This document shows, piece by piece, positions 45,553 to 55,360 of a DNA stretch of 64,000 nt. The stretch is from an uncultured Woeseiaceae bacterium (GTDB lineage Bacteria; Pseudomonadota; Gammaproteobacteria; Steroidobacterales; Woeseiaceae). The stretch's first letter is position 1; every line of letters starts with the position of its first letter. Made by a program: the position numbers and the translations under genes. Location of the stretch: positions 1 to 64,000 of the forward strand of contig CALZJH010000008.1 in NCBI GenBank assembly GCA_945787845.1, written 5' to 3'. The notes below the pieces were generated by a model. The model had not been told where the DNA came from, did not search any database, and worked only from the letters and a program-made list of their open reading frames with translations.

Positions 45553-46364
45553 GCGCCAATCGCAGTATTCGCGTCACGGCCGGCATCCTCATTACGATTG
45601 CGCTGGTGGCACTGGTCGGCCCGTGGATCAGTCCGCACGATTATGTCACCACCAACTTTGACAATCCGTTGGCGCCGCCATCACTCGGCGACATGCACCT
45701 GTTCGGTACCGACGACCTCGGGCGCGACCTGTTCGTTCGCACGATGCTGGGAATCCGGATATCCCTGCTGGTCGCAATTGTGGCGAGCTTCGTCAGCCTG
45801 GTCATTGGCGTGGCATACGGCGCGATCGCGGGTTTTGTCGGCGGCCGCGTGGATGCCGCGATGATGCGCTTTGTCGATACCCTTTACGCGCTGCCGTTTA
45901 TTTTCTTCGTCATCCTGCTCATGGTCGCGTTCGAGCGGAACTTCCTGTTGATCTTCGTGGCGATCGGCGCGATCAACTGGCTCGACATGGCGCGCATCGT
46001 GCGCGGCCAGACGCTGAGCCTGCGTGAGCGCGAGTTCGTCGAGGCGGCGCGGCTGACCGGTGTCAGCACCCTGCGCATCGTGTTTCGTCACATCGCGCCG
46101 AACCTGATCGGCATCGTGATCGTGTATGTCACGTTGACGATCCCACAGGCCATTCTCGTGGAGTCTTTCCTGAGCTATCTCGGCCTCGGCGTGCAGGAAC
46201 CGCAGACGTCGCTCGGTGCGCTGGTCGAGGCCGGCGTTACGCTAATGGAGCGGGCGTCGTGGTCGCTGTTAATTCCGGCAACGCTGCTGGCGCTCATCCT
46301 CATGTGCTTCAACTTTCTTGGCGATGGACTGCGCGATCAATTCGATGCGAGGAACCTGTCGTGA
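45549..46364 (+). CDS. oppC: oligopeptide ABC transporter permease OppC
   Basis: 271 aa from GTG 45549, overlapping the oppB stop as GTGA; the frame runs open further upstream over oppB. The N-terminal helix, the marker FGTDDLGRDLFVR and the EAA loop LREREFVEAARLTGVS are typical of OppC/DppC. It ends in another GTGA overlap with the fused ATPase gene. Confidence 0.93.
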   Translation: MSANRSIRVTAGILITIALVALVGPWISPHDYVTTNFDNPLAPPSLGDMHLFGTDDLGRDLFVRTMLGIRISLLVAIVASFVSLVIGVAYGAIAGFVGGRVDAAMMRFVDTLYALPFIFFVILLMVAFERNFLLIFVAIGAINWLDMARIVRGQTLSLREREFVEAARLTGVSTLRIVFRHIAPNLIGIVIVYVTLTIPQAILVESFLSYLGLGVQEPQTSLGALVEAGVTLMERASWSLLIPATLLALILMCFNFLGDGLRDQFDARNLS

Positions 46365-48082
46365 GCCTGCTCGATGTACAGGGACTGACGATCCGCTACG
46401 GAAGCGACACGGTGGTTGACGGCGTCGACCTCTACATCGACCGCGGTGAATCCGTTGGCCTGGTTGGCGAATCCGGTTCGGGAAAGTCGCAATCGGCACT
46501 GGCCATACTCGGGCTGTTGCCAAGGCAGGCGGAGGTCAGCGGCAGCATCCTGTTCGATGAGCAGCAGCTGCTGGGGGCGAGCGAGCAGGAGCTCGACACG
46601 TTCCGGGCGCGCCGCATCGGCATGGTGTTTCAGGACCCCATGCAGGCGCTCAACCCGTACCTGCGCATCGGCGCGCAATTGCGGCAGATCCTGCTCAGTC
46701 ACGGCCGCGCCGATAAAGCGGCAGTTGATGCGAGTGTGCTCGAGATGCTCGCGAAGGTCGGCTTGCCCGATCCCGAGAGGCAGTACCGCGCCTATCCGCA
46801 CGAACTGTCAGGCGGTATGCGCCAGCGCGTCATGCTGGCCTCGGCGTTGATCGTCGAGCCGGACCTGCTGATCGCCGATGAGCCCACGACAGCGCTCGAC
46901 GTCACGGTGCAGGCTCAGATCCTGGACCTGCTCGAGGATATTCGCGACGACACGGCGCTGCTGTTGATTACGCATGACCTCGGCATCGTGGCAGGTCATT
47001 GTGAGCACATGATCGTGCTCGACAAAGGCCACCTCGTTGAGCAGGGACAAACCACCACGCTGTTTGCGGCGCCGGCGCACCCCCACACGCGGACACTGCT
47101 GGATGCCGCGCCACGTGTCGATCGGGGCGACGTGCCGACATCCGCCACCGGCAGCACGATCCTCAGCGTCAGCGGTGCGTCGGTTGAGTACCGTGACCTG
47201 ACAGCGGTCAGAGATGTGAGTTTTGCGGTCCGGGAGGGCGAAACCGTTGCGGTCGTAGGCGAGTCCGGCTCCGGCAAGTCGAGCGTCGTGCGCGCGATGC
47301 TGGGGTTGGTACCGCTCTCGGCGGGGCGCGTCGTCTATGCGGGCGAGAGCCTGGAAGGGCCGGTCGAGCGCCGGCTGAAGTCGCAGCGGCGGGATCTGCA
47401 GCTCGTTTTCCAGGACCCGGTCAGCGCGCTGAATCCGCAAATGCGCGTGCGCTCGATCGTCGCTGAACCCTTGCTCGTGCACGAATCGTCAATGACGGCG
47501 GCGGCAAGGCTGGAACGCGTGACCGCTATCCTTGAGAAGGTGGGGCTGAGCGAGAGGTTCCTGGAGCGCTTCCCGCACCAGCTCTCGGGGGGCCAGGCGC
47601 AGCGCGTCGCGATCGCGCGCGCCCTGATACTGGAGCCGAAGGTTCTCGTGTGTGATGAAGCCGTCGCAGCGCTCGACGGGTCGGTGCGCCGCCAGGTGCT
47701 CGAATTGCTGCGCGCGGTGCAGGCAGACACCGGCCTGTCCATCATCTTTATTTCACACGATCTCGCGGTTGTGCGGTCGATCAGTCACCGCGTGCTCGTC
47801 ATGTATCTTGGCAAGCTCGTGGAGGCGGCTGACAGCGGCACACTGTTTACTTCGCCGCGACACCCGTACACGCAGGCGCTACTCGATTCCGTGCCGGTCC
47901 CGGACCCTGTTGTCGTAGCAAAACGGGCGCCCTTGCGTGGAGAGGTGCCGTCACCTGTGAACCCGCCGCCGGGCTGCGTGTTCCATCCGCGCTGTCCGAA
48001 AGCCGAGGCGAAGTGCAACAGCACGGCGCCGGATCTGCGCGATGTCGCCGGGTCCAGCGTGGCCTGCCATTTTCCGAACTGA
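46361..48082 (+). CDS. fused oligopeptide ABC transporter ATPase (OppD-OppF)
   Basis: 573 aa from GTG 46361. Two complete ATPase halves are joined: the first has Walker [14 protein letters not shown], signature [13 protein letters not shown] and Walker [13 protein letters not shown]; the second has [26 protein letters not shown] and [12 protein letters not shown]. In the second Walker B the usual Glu-Pro is Glu-Ala, with Glu kept. The OppD/F C-terminal cysteine motif [14 protein letters not shown], which binds an iron-sulfur centre in some members, ends the second half. One polypeptide would supply both nucleotide sites for OppBC, as in YejF or GsiA. Confidence 0.92.
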   Translation: MSLLDVQGLTIRYGSDTVVDGVDLYIDRGESVGLVGESGSGKSQSALAILGLLPRQAEVSGSILFDEQQLLGASEQELDTFRARRIGMVFQDPMQALNPYLRIGAQLRQILLSHGRADKAAVDASVLEMLAKVGLPDPERQYRAYPHELSGGMRQRVMLASALIVEPDLLIADEPTTALDVTVQAQILDLLEDIRDDTALLLITHDLGIVAGHCEHMIVLDKGHLVEQGQTTTLFAAPAHPHTRTLLDAAPRVDRGDVPTSATGSTILSVSGASVEYRDLTAVRDVSFAVREGETVAVVGESGSGKSSVVRAMLGLVPLSAGRVVYAGESLEGPVERRLKSQRRDLQLVFQDPVSALNPQMRVRSIVAEPLLVHESSMTAAARLERVTAILEKVGLSERFLERFPHQLSGGQAQRVAIARALILEPKVLVCDEAVAALDGSVRRQVLELLRAVQADTGLSIIFISHDLAVVRSISHRVLVMYLGKLVEAADSGTLFTSPRHPYTQALLDSVPVPDPVVVAKRAPLRGEVPSPVNPPPGCVFHPRCPKAEAKCNSTAPDLRDVAGSSVACHFPN

Positions 48083-48088
48083 GTCCCG

Positions 48089-49411
48089 CTAACGGACTGC
48101 GCCGAACGGAATCGGAATCGGCGCACCGTTGACATTGAGCAGTCCCTTTTTCATCTCGGCGTTCATGACATAGGCGTCGCCGCGCTTGACCAGGAACCCG
48201 CTGCCGATCGCCATGGCGGTATTCGGCTGTATCTCTACCAGCATTTCGACAAGCGCTTCCGGGATGGAGACGTCGACGGTGGCCTCGGTGGTCATCAGCA
48301 AGGACGTCCAGGCGAAGTCGGCCGGGTCGCGTTCTTCAAACGAGAACATCATCTTTGACGTCATCGTGCCCTGCGGCAACGTAAAGTCGAGCCGATTGAA
48401 GTTCATCTCGAACCCGGCCGCAAACAGCTGCAGCGCGTCGCCCTCAACCGCCGCATAGACCGCCATCGGGTCCTGTGAGCCGCTGATACTATCGAGCGCG
48501 CGCTGCAAGCGCGCGAGGATCTGTGCGTCAGCGCCGGCCAGCTCGAAGTCCATGTCGAACGAGGCCTCGCCGAACTGCGGAAGGTCCTTGAACAGCATGC
48601 TGATGGTGGCGTCCGCATTCACGTCGTCACCGTCGAGCGCCGAGCTGGCGTCGACGGTCATGCTCTGCATGCCGCCGACCGCCGTCGAGCCGACCCTGAC
48701 CTCAAAGTCGTTGAGCTTCAGGCGCATCGTGCCGACGGCGAGACCAAAGTCGGTTGGCTCCTGGGACCCGTTAAACGTCACGCCGCCGATGGACACGACC
48801 TGGCTGCCATCGTCAACCGAGATCGAGCCCACGCTTCCTTCGAATGAGGCTTCGCCCGTCTTCGGGTTTGTCTTTACCTTGATGTCGGTCGAGCCCCAGG
48901 TCGCAAGCTCCCCACCGTCCTGGTGCGAGCCGGCTTCGAGGATGTAGTTCGAGAGCAGCTCGCCGCCGAGCCCAACCTTGCTGTAAATCGTGCCGGGGAT
49001 GTCCACGGCCTCTCCGTCAGAGAACTCGACCCGCATCGTGGACACGGCGCTGCCGAGCCCCGGCGCAAGCGAGCCCTGTTCCCGAGACATGGAGGACACC
49101 GGAAACAGTCCGTGATCGAGCTTGGTGTTGATGACGAGCACCGGCAGGTCGCTGCCAGAGCCGGCGGTGCCGGTCGTGGTCTGCACCAGGGTCTTAAGCT
49201 CGCCATCGTTGAGCTCGATGCGATGCTGGCCCTCGGATGAAAACCATCCACGCCTGAAGTTCTCGGATGTCACGCGGATATCACCGCTTTCCTGGGCCGC
49301 CCAGTTCAGGTTCTCGTCCATGGACTTTTCGGCCAGGCGCCCGACGATGGCAGGCGATACCAGGACAACCAGGGCGAGGAGAATGAGTACGACAACAACA
49401 CCTTTTTTCAC
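48089..49411 (-). CDS. DUF945 family (YdgA-like) protein
   Basis: 440 aa from GTG 49411, with GAGGA 6 nt upstream. A signal-anchor helix (VKKGVVVVLILLALVVLVSPAIVG) is followed by a long beta-rich body with TLVQ-type repeats, as in YdgA/DUF945 proteins of gammaproteobacteria. It ends VNGAPIPIPFGAVR. Its cellular role is not established. It is convergent with the peptide-importer operon and divergent from the cytochrome gene. Confidence 0.82.
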   Translation of the reverse strand: MKKGVVVVLILLALVVLVSPAIVGRLAEKSMDENLNWAAQESGDIRVTSENFRRGWFSSEGQHRIELNDGELKTLVQTTTGTAGSGSDLPVLVINTKLDHGLFPVSSMSREQGSLAPGLGSAVSTMRVEFSDGEAVDIPGTIYSKVGLGGELLSNYILEAGSHQDGGELATWGSTDIKVKTNPKTGEASFEGSVGSISVDDGSQVVSIGGVTFNGSQEPTDFGLAVGTMRLKLNDFEVRVGSTAVGGMQSMTVDASSALDGDDVNADATISMLFKDLPQFGEASFDMDFELAGADAQILARLQRALDSISGSQDPMAVYAAVEGDALQLFAAGFEMNFNRLDFTLPQGTMTSKMMFSFEERDPADFAWTSLLMTTEATVDVSIPEALVEMLVEIQPNTAMAIGSGFLVKRGDAYVMNAEMKKGLLNVNGAPIPIPFGAVR

Positions 49412-49583
49412 AGTAAATCCTCTGTTTGAAGCGCCGGAAGATGCCGATGCTAGCATGGGCACCGGCCGCAACCCGGCATGAGTGCTAGAAATCAGCGGCC
49501 AGTGTCACTACCATAGCGGCCTCACTCGCAATCCCTGCCTCGGCCGGGGTTTGGAACAACCGAAAATTCAAGTGATTACGAAC

Positions 49584-50186
49584 ATGAAGATCGTAGCTAG
49601 CGCCGCGACACTGCTGCTTGCAGTGGCCTCTATTACGCAGCCCGCATACGCCGAGGGCGATGCCGCGGCTGGCAAGGAACTCGGATACACCTGCCTCGGC
49701 TGTCACGGCATCGAGGGCTACCGCAACGCCTACCCGTCCTATCGCGTGCCGAAACTCGGTGGGCAAAAGGCCGCCTATATTGAGATCGCCCTCAAGGGCT
49801 ACCGCGATGGCGCCCGCAAGCATCCGACGATGGTCGCCCAGGGAACGAGCCTGACCGATCAGCAAATCGCCGACGTGTCGGCTTACCTGGCCAGCATCGG
49901 CGGCGACACGGTCGCGGCCGGCGGCACACAGGGCGCGTCATTCGACAAGGCGGCAACCTGTGCGGCCTGCCATGGCCAGAACGGCATCAGCATCAGCGCG
50001 GTATGGCCTACGCTGGCAGGTCAGCACGAGGACTACCTCCTGAATGCGCTCAAGCAGTACCGCGATGGCACGCGCACGGATCCTGTCATGACGGCACAGG
50101 CGGCGCTGATCGCCGAGGAAGACCTGGCGAAGCTGGCGATGTACTTCTCGAGCCTCGAAGGCCTTGAGACCACCAAGCCTGAATAG
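49584..50186 (+). CDS. diheme cytochrome c4-type protein
   Basis: 200 aa from ATG 49584; the frame opens earlier but the signal peptide is KIVASAATLLLAVASITQPAYA. Two heme c motifs, CLGCH and CAACH, lie in two similar halves, each followed by the LAGQ/LGGQ and YLLNALKQYRDG-type segments with a Met in each half (PTMVAQG, PVMTAQA) that can act as axial ligand. A periplasmic electron carrier, probably feeding a terminal oxidase. Confidence 0.92.
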   Translation: MKIVASAATLLLAVASITQPAYAEGDAAAGKELGYTCLGCHGIEGYRNAYPSYRVPKLGGQKAAYIEIALKGYRDGARKHPTMVAQGTSLTDQQIADVSAYLASIGGDTVAAGGTQGASFDKAATCAACHGQNGISISAVWPTLAGQHEDYLLNALKQYRDGTRTDPVMTAQAALIAEEDLAKLAMYFSSLEGLETTKPE

Positions 50187-50202
50187 CCGCGCACAAATCA
50201 CG

Positions 50203-51141
50203 ATGCTCAACGATGGCGTTCTCGCCATCGACACGGAGTACCTCCGGCCGCTTCAGGATGCGAGCCATCTCATCGTCGAAGGTGGCCGGGCCGCTTTCGT
50301 GGACACCGGCGCGAACGACGCCGTTCCGCTGCTGCTCGATGCGCTGCGGCAGCAGGACCTCGACGTCGGCGACGTCGATTACGTTTTCCTGACCCATATT
50401 CATCTCGATCATGCCGGCGGGGCCGGCCTGCTTATGCAGCAGCTGCCGAACGCCCGCTGCGTCGTGCATCCGCGCGGCGCGCCGCACATGGTGGACCCGG
50501 AGCGGTTGATCGCGGGAACGATCGCTGTCTACGGCGAAGATCGCATGCGCGCGATGTACGGCGACATCGTTCCCATCGACGAGTCTCGCGTGGCGATTGC
50601 CGATGACGAAGCGCGTTTCGAGCTCAACGGCAGGGTGATGCATGCGCTGCACACCGAGGGTCACGCCAGGCACCACTACGTTCTCAATGATCCGGCGTCG
50701 CGCAGCGTATTTACTGGCGACAGCTTCGGCATCTCCTATCGCGAGTGCGACACGGCCAACGGCGAGTTCATCTTCCCGACGACAACCCCCGCGAGCTTTG
50801 ATCCCGACGAGGCGCACAAGTCGGTGGACCGCATCATGGGCTGCGAGCCCAGACAGCTGTTCCTTACCCACTACAGCCGGGTGCGCGATCTTGACCGCCT
50901 GGCGGGCGACATGCATGCGGGCATCGATGCCTATGCGGACATTGCGCTCCGGCACCAGGCGGAACCGAATCGCGGTGAGCGCATCCAACAGGCAATGGAT
51001 GATTATCTGAGTCGGCGCCTGGCGGAGCACGGCTTCGCCGGCGATCGCGACGCGATGCGGTCGGTGCTCGAGATCGACATCGAACTGAATGCCCAGGGCC
51101 TGGTGTCATGGCTGCAGCGACTGGAGAAAAACAATGGATAA
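50203..51141 (+). CDS. metallo-beta-lactamase-fold hydrolase
   Basis: 312 aa from ATG 50203; a TTG at 50164 inside the cytochrome gene is less likely. The metal motif LTHIHLDHAGG gives His65, His67, Asp69 and His70, with further ligands in LHTEGHARHHY and TGDSFG. There is no signal peptide. Substrate unknown; relatives are glyoxalase II-, lactonase- or sulfatase-like hydrolases. It overlaps the reductase gene that follows by 8 bp (ATGGATAA). Confidence 0.87.
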   Translation: MLNDGVLAIDTEYLRPLQDASHLIVEGGRAAFVDTGANDAVPLLLDALRQQDLDVGDVDYVFLTHIHLDHAGGAGLLMQQLPNARCVVHPRGAPHMVDPERLIAGTIAVYGEDRMRAMYGDIVPIDESRVAIADDEARFELNGRVMHALHTEGHARHHYVLNDPASRSVFTGDSFGISYRECDTANGEFIFPTTTPASFDPDEAHKSVDRIMGCEPRQLFLTHYSRVRDLDRLAGDMHAGIDAYADIALRHQAEPNRGERIQQAMDDYLSRRLAEHGFAGDRDAMRSVLEIDIELNAQGLVSWLQRLEKNNG

Positions 51142-52132
51142 GTTTCGTGCATTTCGCATCGACGAACAGGACGGGAAGATCAGGGCCGGTTTCCAGGAGC
51201 TCGGCATTGACGACCTGACCGAGGGCAATGTGGTGGTGCGCGTCACGCACTCAACCATCAATTACAAGGACGCCCTGGCTGCCACGGGTAAAGGGCGGAT
51301 CTTGAGAAAGTACCCGCTGAATGGCGGCATTGACCTGGCAGGCGTGGTCGTTAGCTCCGAGGACGCCGACTTCCAGCCCGGCAGCCATGTCCTCGTCAAT
51401 GGCTGCGGGTTGTCGGAGACCGTCGATGGTGGCTACTCCGAGTATGCGCGCCTCGACAGCAGGGCACTGGTCGCGATTCCGGACGGCGTGAACTGCGCAG
51501 ACGCTATGAAGATCGGGACGGCGGGTTACACGGCCGCGCTAGCGATCCATCGCATGGAGCAAAATAACCAGAGCCCTGAGCTTGGGCCGATCGTCGTCAC
51601 GGGCGCGACAGGCGGCGTGGGCAGCATCGCTATCGACATGTTGGCGGGGCGCGGCTATGACGTTGTGGCCGTGACCGGCAAGTCGACCGAGGAGGCTTAC
51701 CTGAAAGGTATCGGGGCACAACAGATCTTGCTGCGCGACGACATCGATTTCGGCAAGCGGCCGATGGAGAAAGCCAAATGGGCGGGAGCGATCGATAACC
51801 TCGGCGGTGATTACCTGGCATGGCTGCTCCGTACGACAGATTACGGCGGCAATATCGCCAGCATCGGGCTGGCGGCCAGCCACGAACTGCACACGACCGT
51901 GATGCCGTTCATTCTCCGGGCCGTATGCCTGCTGGGGATCAACTCGGTCGATACACCGCGCGACCTGCGCCGCACGGTCTGGGACCGTATCGGTGGCGAT
52001 TTGAAACCGCAGCACCTCGATGCAATCGGAAACCGGACGATCTCGTTTGACGAGTTACCCGCGGCGTTCGATGCGTACATCGATGGCACGGTAACGGGCC
52101 GCACGATCGTCGAAATTTCTCCGGAGCGATAG
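51134..52132 (+). CDS. acuI: acrylyl-CoA reductase / YhdH family zinc-free MDR oxidoreductase
   Basis: 332 aa from ATG 51134. A medium-chain dehydrogenase/reductase fold with the NADPH-binding loop VTGATGGVGSIAIDML and the family strings STINYKDALAATGKG and GGYSEYARLD, which match YhdH/AcuI. AcuI reduces acryloyl-CoA to propionyl-CoA, an end step in dimethylsulfoniopropionate and related metabolism. The symbol is assigned by family and the role is inferred. Confidence 0.85.
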   Translation: MDKFRAFRIDEQDGKIRAGFQELGIDDLTEGNVVVRVTHSTINYKDALAATGKGRILRKYPLNGGIDLAGVVVSSEDADFQPGSHVLVNGCGLSETVDGGYSEYARLDSRALVAIPDGVNCADAMKIGTAGYTAALAIHRMEQNNQSPELGPIVVTGATGGVGSIAIDMLAGRGYDVVAVTGKSTEEAYLKGIGAQQILLRDDIDFGKRPMEKAKWAGAIDNLGGDYLAWLLRTTDYGGNIASIGLAASHELHTTVMPFILRAVCLLGINSVDTPRDLRRTVWDRIGGDLKPQHLDAIGNRTISFDELPAAFDAYIDGTVTGRTIVEISPER

Positions 52133-52136
52133 CCTC

Positions 52137-54119
52137 ATGGCCCTGCACATTGAGATACGAGCGCTGATCGTTGTTGCGGCATTGCTGGCGGCCGTTGCGG
52201 CCGCCGCTGACACCGTCGAACGCCGGGTCATGAACAACGGCAACCTGGTTCTCGAGGATGTCCCCGAGATACCACAAGACCTGCGGCGCGAACTCTACCG
52301 CTGGCAGGAAGTCCGGTCTGCTGCGCTGCGCGCCTTTACCGCGGACGGCAAAGGCATCTACGTCTCGACGGGTTTTGGCAGCGTTGATGCGTTGCACAAG
52401 ATTGAAATGCCGATGGGCGCACGCAAGCAGCAGACGTTCTACCAGGAACCGGTAGGCCAGGTGAGGCGCCGGCCGGGGTCAGAGCAACTGGTGTTTACCC
52501 GTGACGCAGGGGGCAGCGAGTTCGCGCAGATCTTCATGCTCGAGCCGGAGAGTGGTGAGGCGGTGATACTCACCGACGGCGAGTCGCGCAATGGCGGCAT
52601 GGTCTGGGATCGGCGCGGTGAACGATTTGCGTTCCAGAGCACACGTCGCAACGGAGCCTCCAATGACATCTGGATTGCGAATCCCGACGCAGCGGCAGAG
52701 CCCGAAATTGCCGTTGAGGCCAGCAACGGGCACCTCTGGATTCCGTCCGAGTTTTCGCGCAACGGCAGTCGGCTGCTCGCCCTGAGCTACGTCAGTGTGA
52801 CCGATTCGCGGGCCGCGGTGGTCGATCTCGACTCCGGCGCCGTGACCATACTGGCCGGCGGGGAAGGCAGCGAGAGCGTCAACCTGCCGGTCGCATTTGA
52901 CGATGACGGTGAGGGTTTCTGGATGATTACGGACCAGGGCAGCGAGTTCAACCAGCTTGCCTGGCAATCGCTCATCCCCGGTTCGAAGCCCGAAATCGTG
53001 ACCGCATCGATTCCCTGGAACATCAGCAACGTGGTGATCAGCCATGACCGGAAGCGCATGGCGTTTGTTGCGAACGAGAACGGCAACTCACGTGTTTACC
53101 TGATGGATCCCGCGACCCGCGAGTACCGCGTCGTTGACAAGATACCGACGGGACTCGCCTACGGTCTGCTTTTCAGTCCGGATGACCGCCAGCTTGGCAT
53201 GACCCTGAATGCGACACAGGCGCCGAGCGACGCGTATTCCCTTAAGCTCGGCCGCGACCCGCTCAGGTTCGGACGGCTGGTCCGCTGGACCGAAAGCGAA
53301 GTGGGCGGCCTCGATTCGTCGCGGTTCGTGGTGCCGGACCTTGTCGAATACCCGACGTTCGACGGCCGTCGGATTCCAGCCTGGATTCACAAGCCGCGAG
53401 AGGGTGGGCCGCACCCGGTCATTATTCGCATTCACGGCGGACCGGAAGGACAGGCGCGGCCGGTTTTCAGCGCCACCTATCAGCTGTGGGTGGCGCGCCT
53501 GGCCGCTGCCGTAATCCAGCCGAATGTGCGCGGTTCCACCGGCTACGGCAAATCCTATGTGTCGCTCGATAATGGTTTCCGGCGCGAGGACGCGGTGCGC
53601 GATATTGGCGCCTTGCTCGACTGGATCGAAACGCAACCAGACCTCGATGCCAGTCGCGTGGTCGTGTACGGCGGTAGTTATGGCGGTTACATGGCCCTGG
53701 CGAGCGCCGTGCATTTCAGCGATCGGCTCAAGGGTGTCATCGACAATGTCGGAATCAGTAATTTCGTTTCGTTCCTCGAAAATACGCAGGACTATCGACG
53801 CGATCGGCGGCGCCAGGAGTATGGCGACGAACGGGATCCGGAGATGCGCGCGCACCTCGAGCGCATCAGCCCGCTGAATAACGTGTCACGCATCTCAGTG
53901 CCCATGTTCATTATCCAGGGACAAAACGACCCCCGCGTTCCCGTGACCGAGGCAACGCAAATGGTCGAGGCGCTGCGCGAACAGGGCGGGTCGGTCTGGT
54001 ACATGAACGCCCTCAACGAGGGGCATGGTTATCGGAAACGCGAGAACCGCGACCTCATGCAGCAGGCGATGATGATGTTCCTCGAAGAACACCTGGCGGC
54101 CGGGAACGACGGCCCCTGA
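52137..54119 (+). CDS. S9 family prolyl oligopeptidase, exported
   Basis: 660 aa with an N-terminal signal-like helix (LIVVAALLAAVAAAAD). The first 400 residues are beta-propeller repeats (WIPSEFSRNGSRLLALSY, LLFSPDDRQLGMTLN). The catalytic alpha/beta hydrolase domain has nucleophile Ser514 in YGGSYGGYMALAS, Asp in QGQNDPRVPV and His in NEGHGYRK. It cleaves short peptides, often after proline or dipeptides. It starts 4 bp after the reductase. Confidence 0.93.
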   Translation: MALHIEIRALIVVAALLAAVAAAADTVERRVMNNGNLVLEDVPEIPQDLRRELYRWQEVRSAALRAFTADGKGIYVSTGFGSVDALHKIEMPMGARKQQTFYQEPVGQVRRRPGSEQLVFTRDAGGSEFAQIFMLEPESGEAVILTDGESRNGGMVWDRRGERFAFQSTRRNGASNDIWIANPDAAAEPEIAVEASNGHLWIPSEFSRNGSRLLALSYVSVTDSRAAVVDLDSGAVTILAGGEGSESVNLPVAFDDDGEGFWMITDQGSEFNQLAWQSLIPGSKPEIVTASIPWNISNVVISHDRKRMAFVANENGNSRVYLMDPATREYRVVDKIPTGLAYGLLFSPDDRQLGMTLNATQAPSDAYSLKLGRDPLRFGRLVRWTESEVGGLDSSRFVVPDLVEYPTFDGRRIPAWIHKPREGGPHPVIIRIHGGPEGQARPVFSATYQLWVARLAAAVIQPNVRGSTGYGKSYVSLDNGFRREDAVRDIGALLDWIETQPDLDASRVVVYGGSYGGYMALASAVHFSDRLKGVIDNVGISNFVSFLENTQDYRRDRRRQEYGDERDPEMRAHLERISPLNNVSRISVPMFIIQGQNDPRVPVTEATQMVEALREQGGSVWYMNALNEGHGYRKRENRDLMQQAMMMFLEEHLAAGNDGP

Positions 54120-54120
54120 A

Positions 54121-54726
54121 TTACTGCGGCAGCGGCACCAGGAAGTCTGCGAAAGTCCCCACCAGCATCAGCAACCAGAGGACACCGCCGACAACCATCC
54201 AGGCCCAGTTCGCTCCCGTAAGATTCGAATTGGTGTCGCCCCCCTCGTCACTGGACGCAACGTTGATCGCTTTCTGTGCGGGCAGCAGCAGGAAAGTCGA
54301 CAGCACGACGGTTGTCATCGGCACGAGCCCGCTCAATAACGGGGACTCCTCGTAAGAGACCATAAAGCCGAAGACGTTGCTGCTGATGACGAGCAGAACG
54401 AACACCGTCGCAAGCAAGGCTGGCTGCCACGTGTGGCCGCGGTCCTGGTTCTTGAGGTTCTCCTGTACGTCCGTGAACAAAGCGTGGGTGAAGAAGACAA
54501 AGAAGATGCTCCTGGCCGGCGCCCACAGGTCGTCGTTGTCGTCTTCCTTGATCTGCCGCCAGTTCCGGTAGAACCAGTAGTAGAAGTAGTAGGTGGTTGT
54601 CAGCAGTGACAGCAGCAGGAATTTTCTGGGTGACACAACATAGTAGCGAGGCAGGTCCTTGTTAGGGACCGTAAGGTCTGCCTCCGGCGGCGCATAGATC
54701 GAATCGGACAACGGCGTCTTCTCCAT
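54121..54726 (-). CDS. conserved membrane protein of unknown function
   Basis: 201 aa with about four to five hydrophobic helices. The N-terminal segment YYVVSPRKFLLLSLLTTT, followed by YYFYYWFYRNWRQIK, is a pattern met in small proteins of unknown function resembling DUF4234. A Gly/Asp-rich loop precedes the last helix. No enzymatic motif is visible. The stop is 1 bp from that of the convergent S9 peptidase. It is divergent from rsmG, with 52 bp between starts. Confidence 0.75.
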   Translation of the reverse strand: MEKTPLSDSIYAPPEADLTVPNKDLPRYYVVSPRKFLLLSLLTTTYYFYYWFYRNWRQIKEDDNDDLWAPARSIFFVFFTHALFTDVQENLKNQDRGHTWQPALLATVFVLLVISSNVFGFMVSYEESPLLSGLVPMTTVVLSTFLLLPAQKAINVASSDEGGDTNSNLTGANWAWMVVGGVLWLLMLVGTFADFLVPLPQ

Positions 54727-54778
54727 TCTGTTCGTTGCAGGATCAAACCGATACTATTCACTTTTGCCGCGAAACAAC

Positions 54779-55360
54779 ATGTCAGACTTCACAGACCACG
54801 CGGAACAATTTGACGCGCTCCTCGACGAGCTCGAGCGCTGGAATCGTAAGGTCAACCTGACCGCGATCCGCGACCGGGACGAAATGGTTACCGCCCATAT
54901 CGTCGACAGCCTTGTCGCACGACCGCTCCTCGAGGGCGAAACGATCCTCGACGTTGGCACGGGTCCCGGCTTTCCGGGGCTGCCGCTCGCAATTGTCGAG
55001 CCCGATCGCGAGTTCACGCTGCTCGACAGCAATAACAAGAAGATCATGTTCGTCCAGCATGTGGCCGGATTACTGGGCCTTTCCAACGTCAGGGCCGTGA
55101 AAGGCAGGGGTGAGGACTATGCACCCGGCCACCGCTTTGATACCGTGATTGCCCGGGCGCTGGCCGCATTGCCGCGTCTCGTGGAAATCGCCGGACATCA
55201 CGTAAGAGAGGACGGGGTGTTTGTAGCGCTGAAGGGGCGCTACCCGACGGAAGAACTAGAAGAACTAACGGCTCCGTGGAGCTACGAAGTCGAAGAATTA
55301 GACGTGCCGGGCCTCGAGAGCGGCTCACGGCACGCGGTGCTATTGCGACGGGCAGGATAA
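54779..55360 (+). CDS. rsmG: 16S rRNA (guanine(527)-N7)-methyltransferase RsmG
   Basis: 193 aa from ATG 54779 (a TTG at 54764 would add 5). SAM-binding motif ILDVGTGPGFPGLPLAI, with WNRKVNLTAIRD and VALKGRYPTEE also matching the family. The N-terminus is about 14 residues shorter than E. coli RsmG, which loses part of the first helices. It methylates G527 of 16S rRNA. The stop TAA is immediately followed by the parA ATG. Confidence 0.96.
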   Translation: MSDFTDHAEQFDALLDELERWNRKVNLTAIRDRDEMVTAHIVDSLVARPLLEGETILDVGTGPGFPGLPLAIVEPDREFTLLDSNNKKIMFVQHVAGLLGLSNVRAVKGRGEDYAPGHRFDTVIARALAALPRLVEIAGHHVREDGVFVALKGRYPTEELEELTAPWSYEVEELDVPGLESGSRHAVLLRRAG

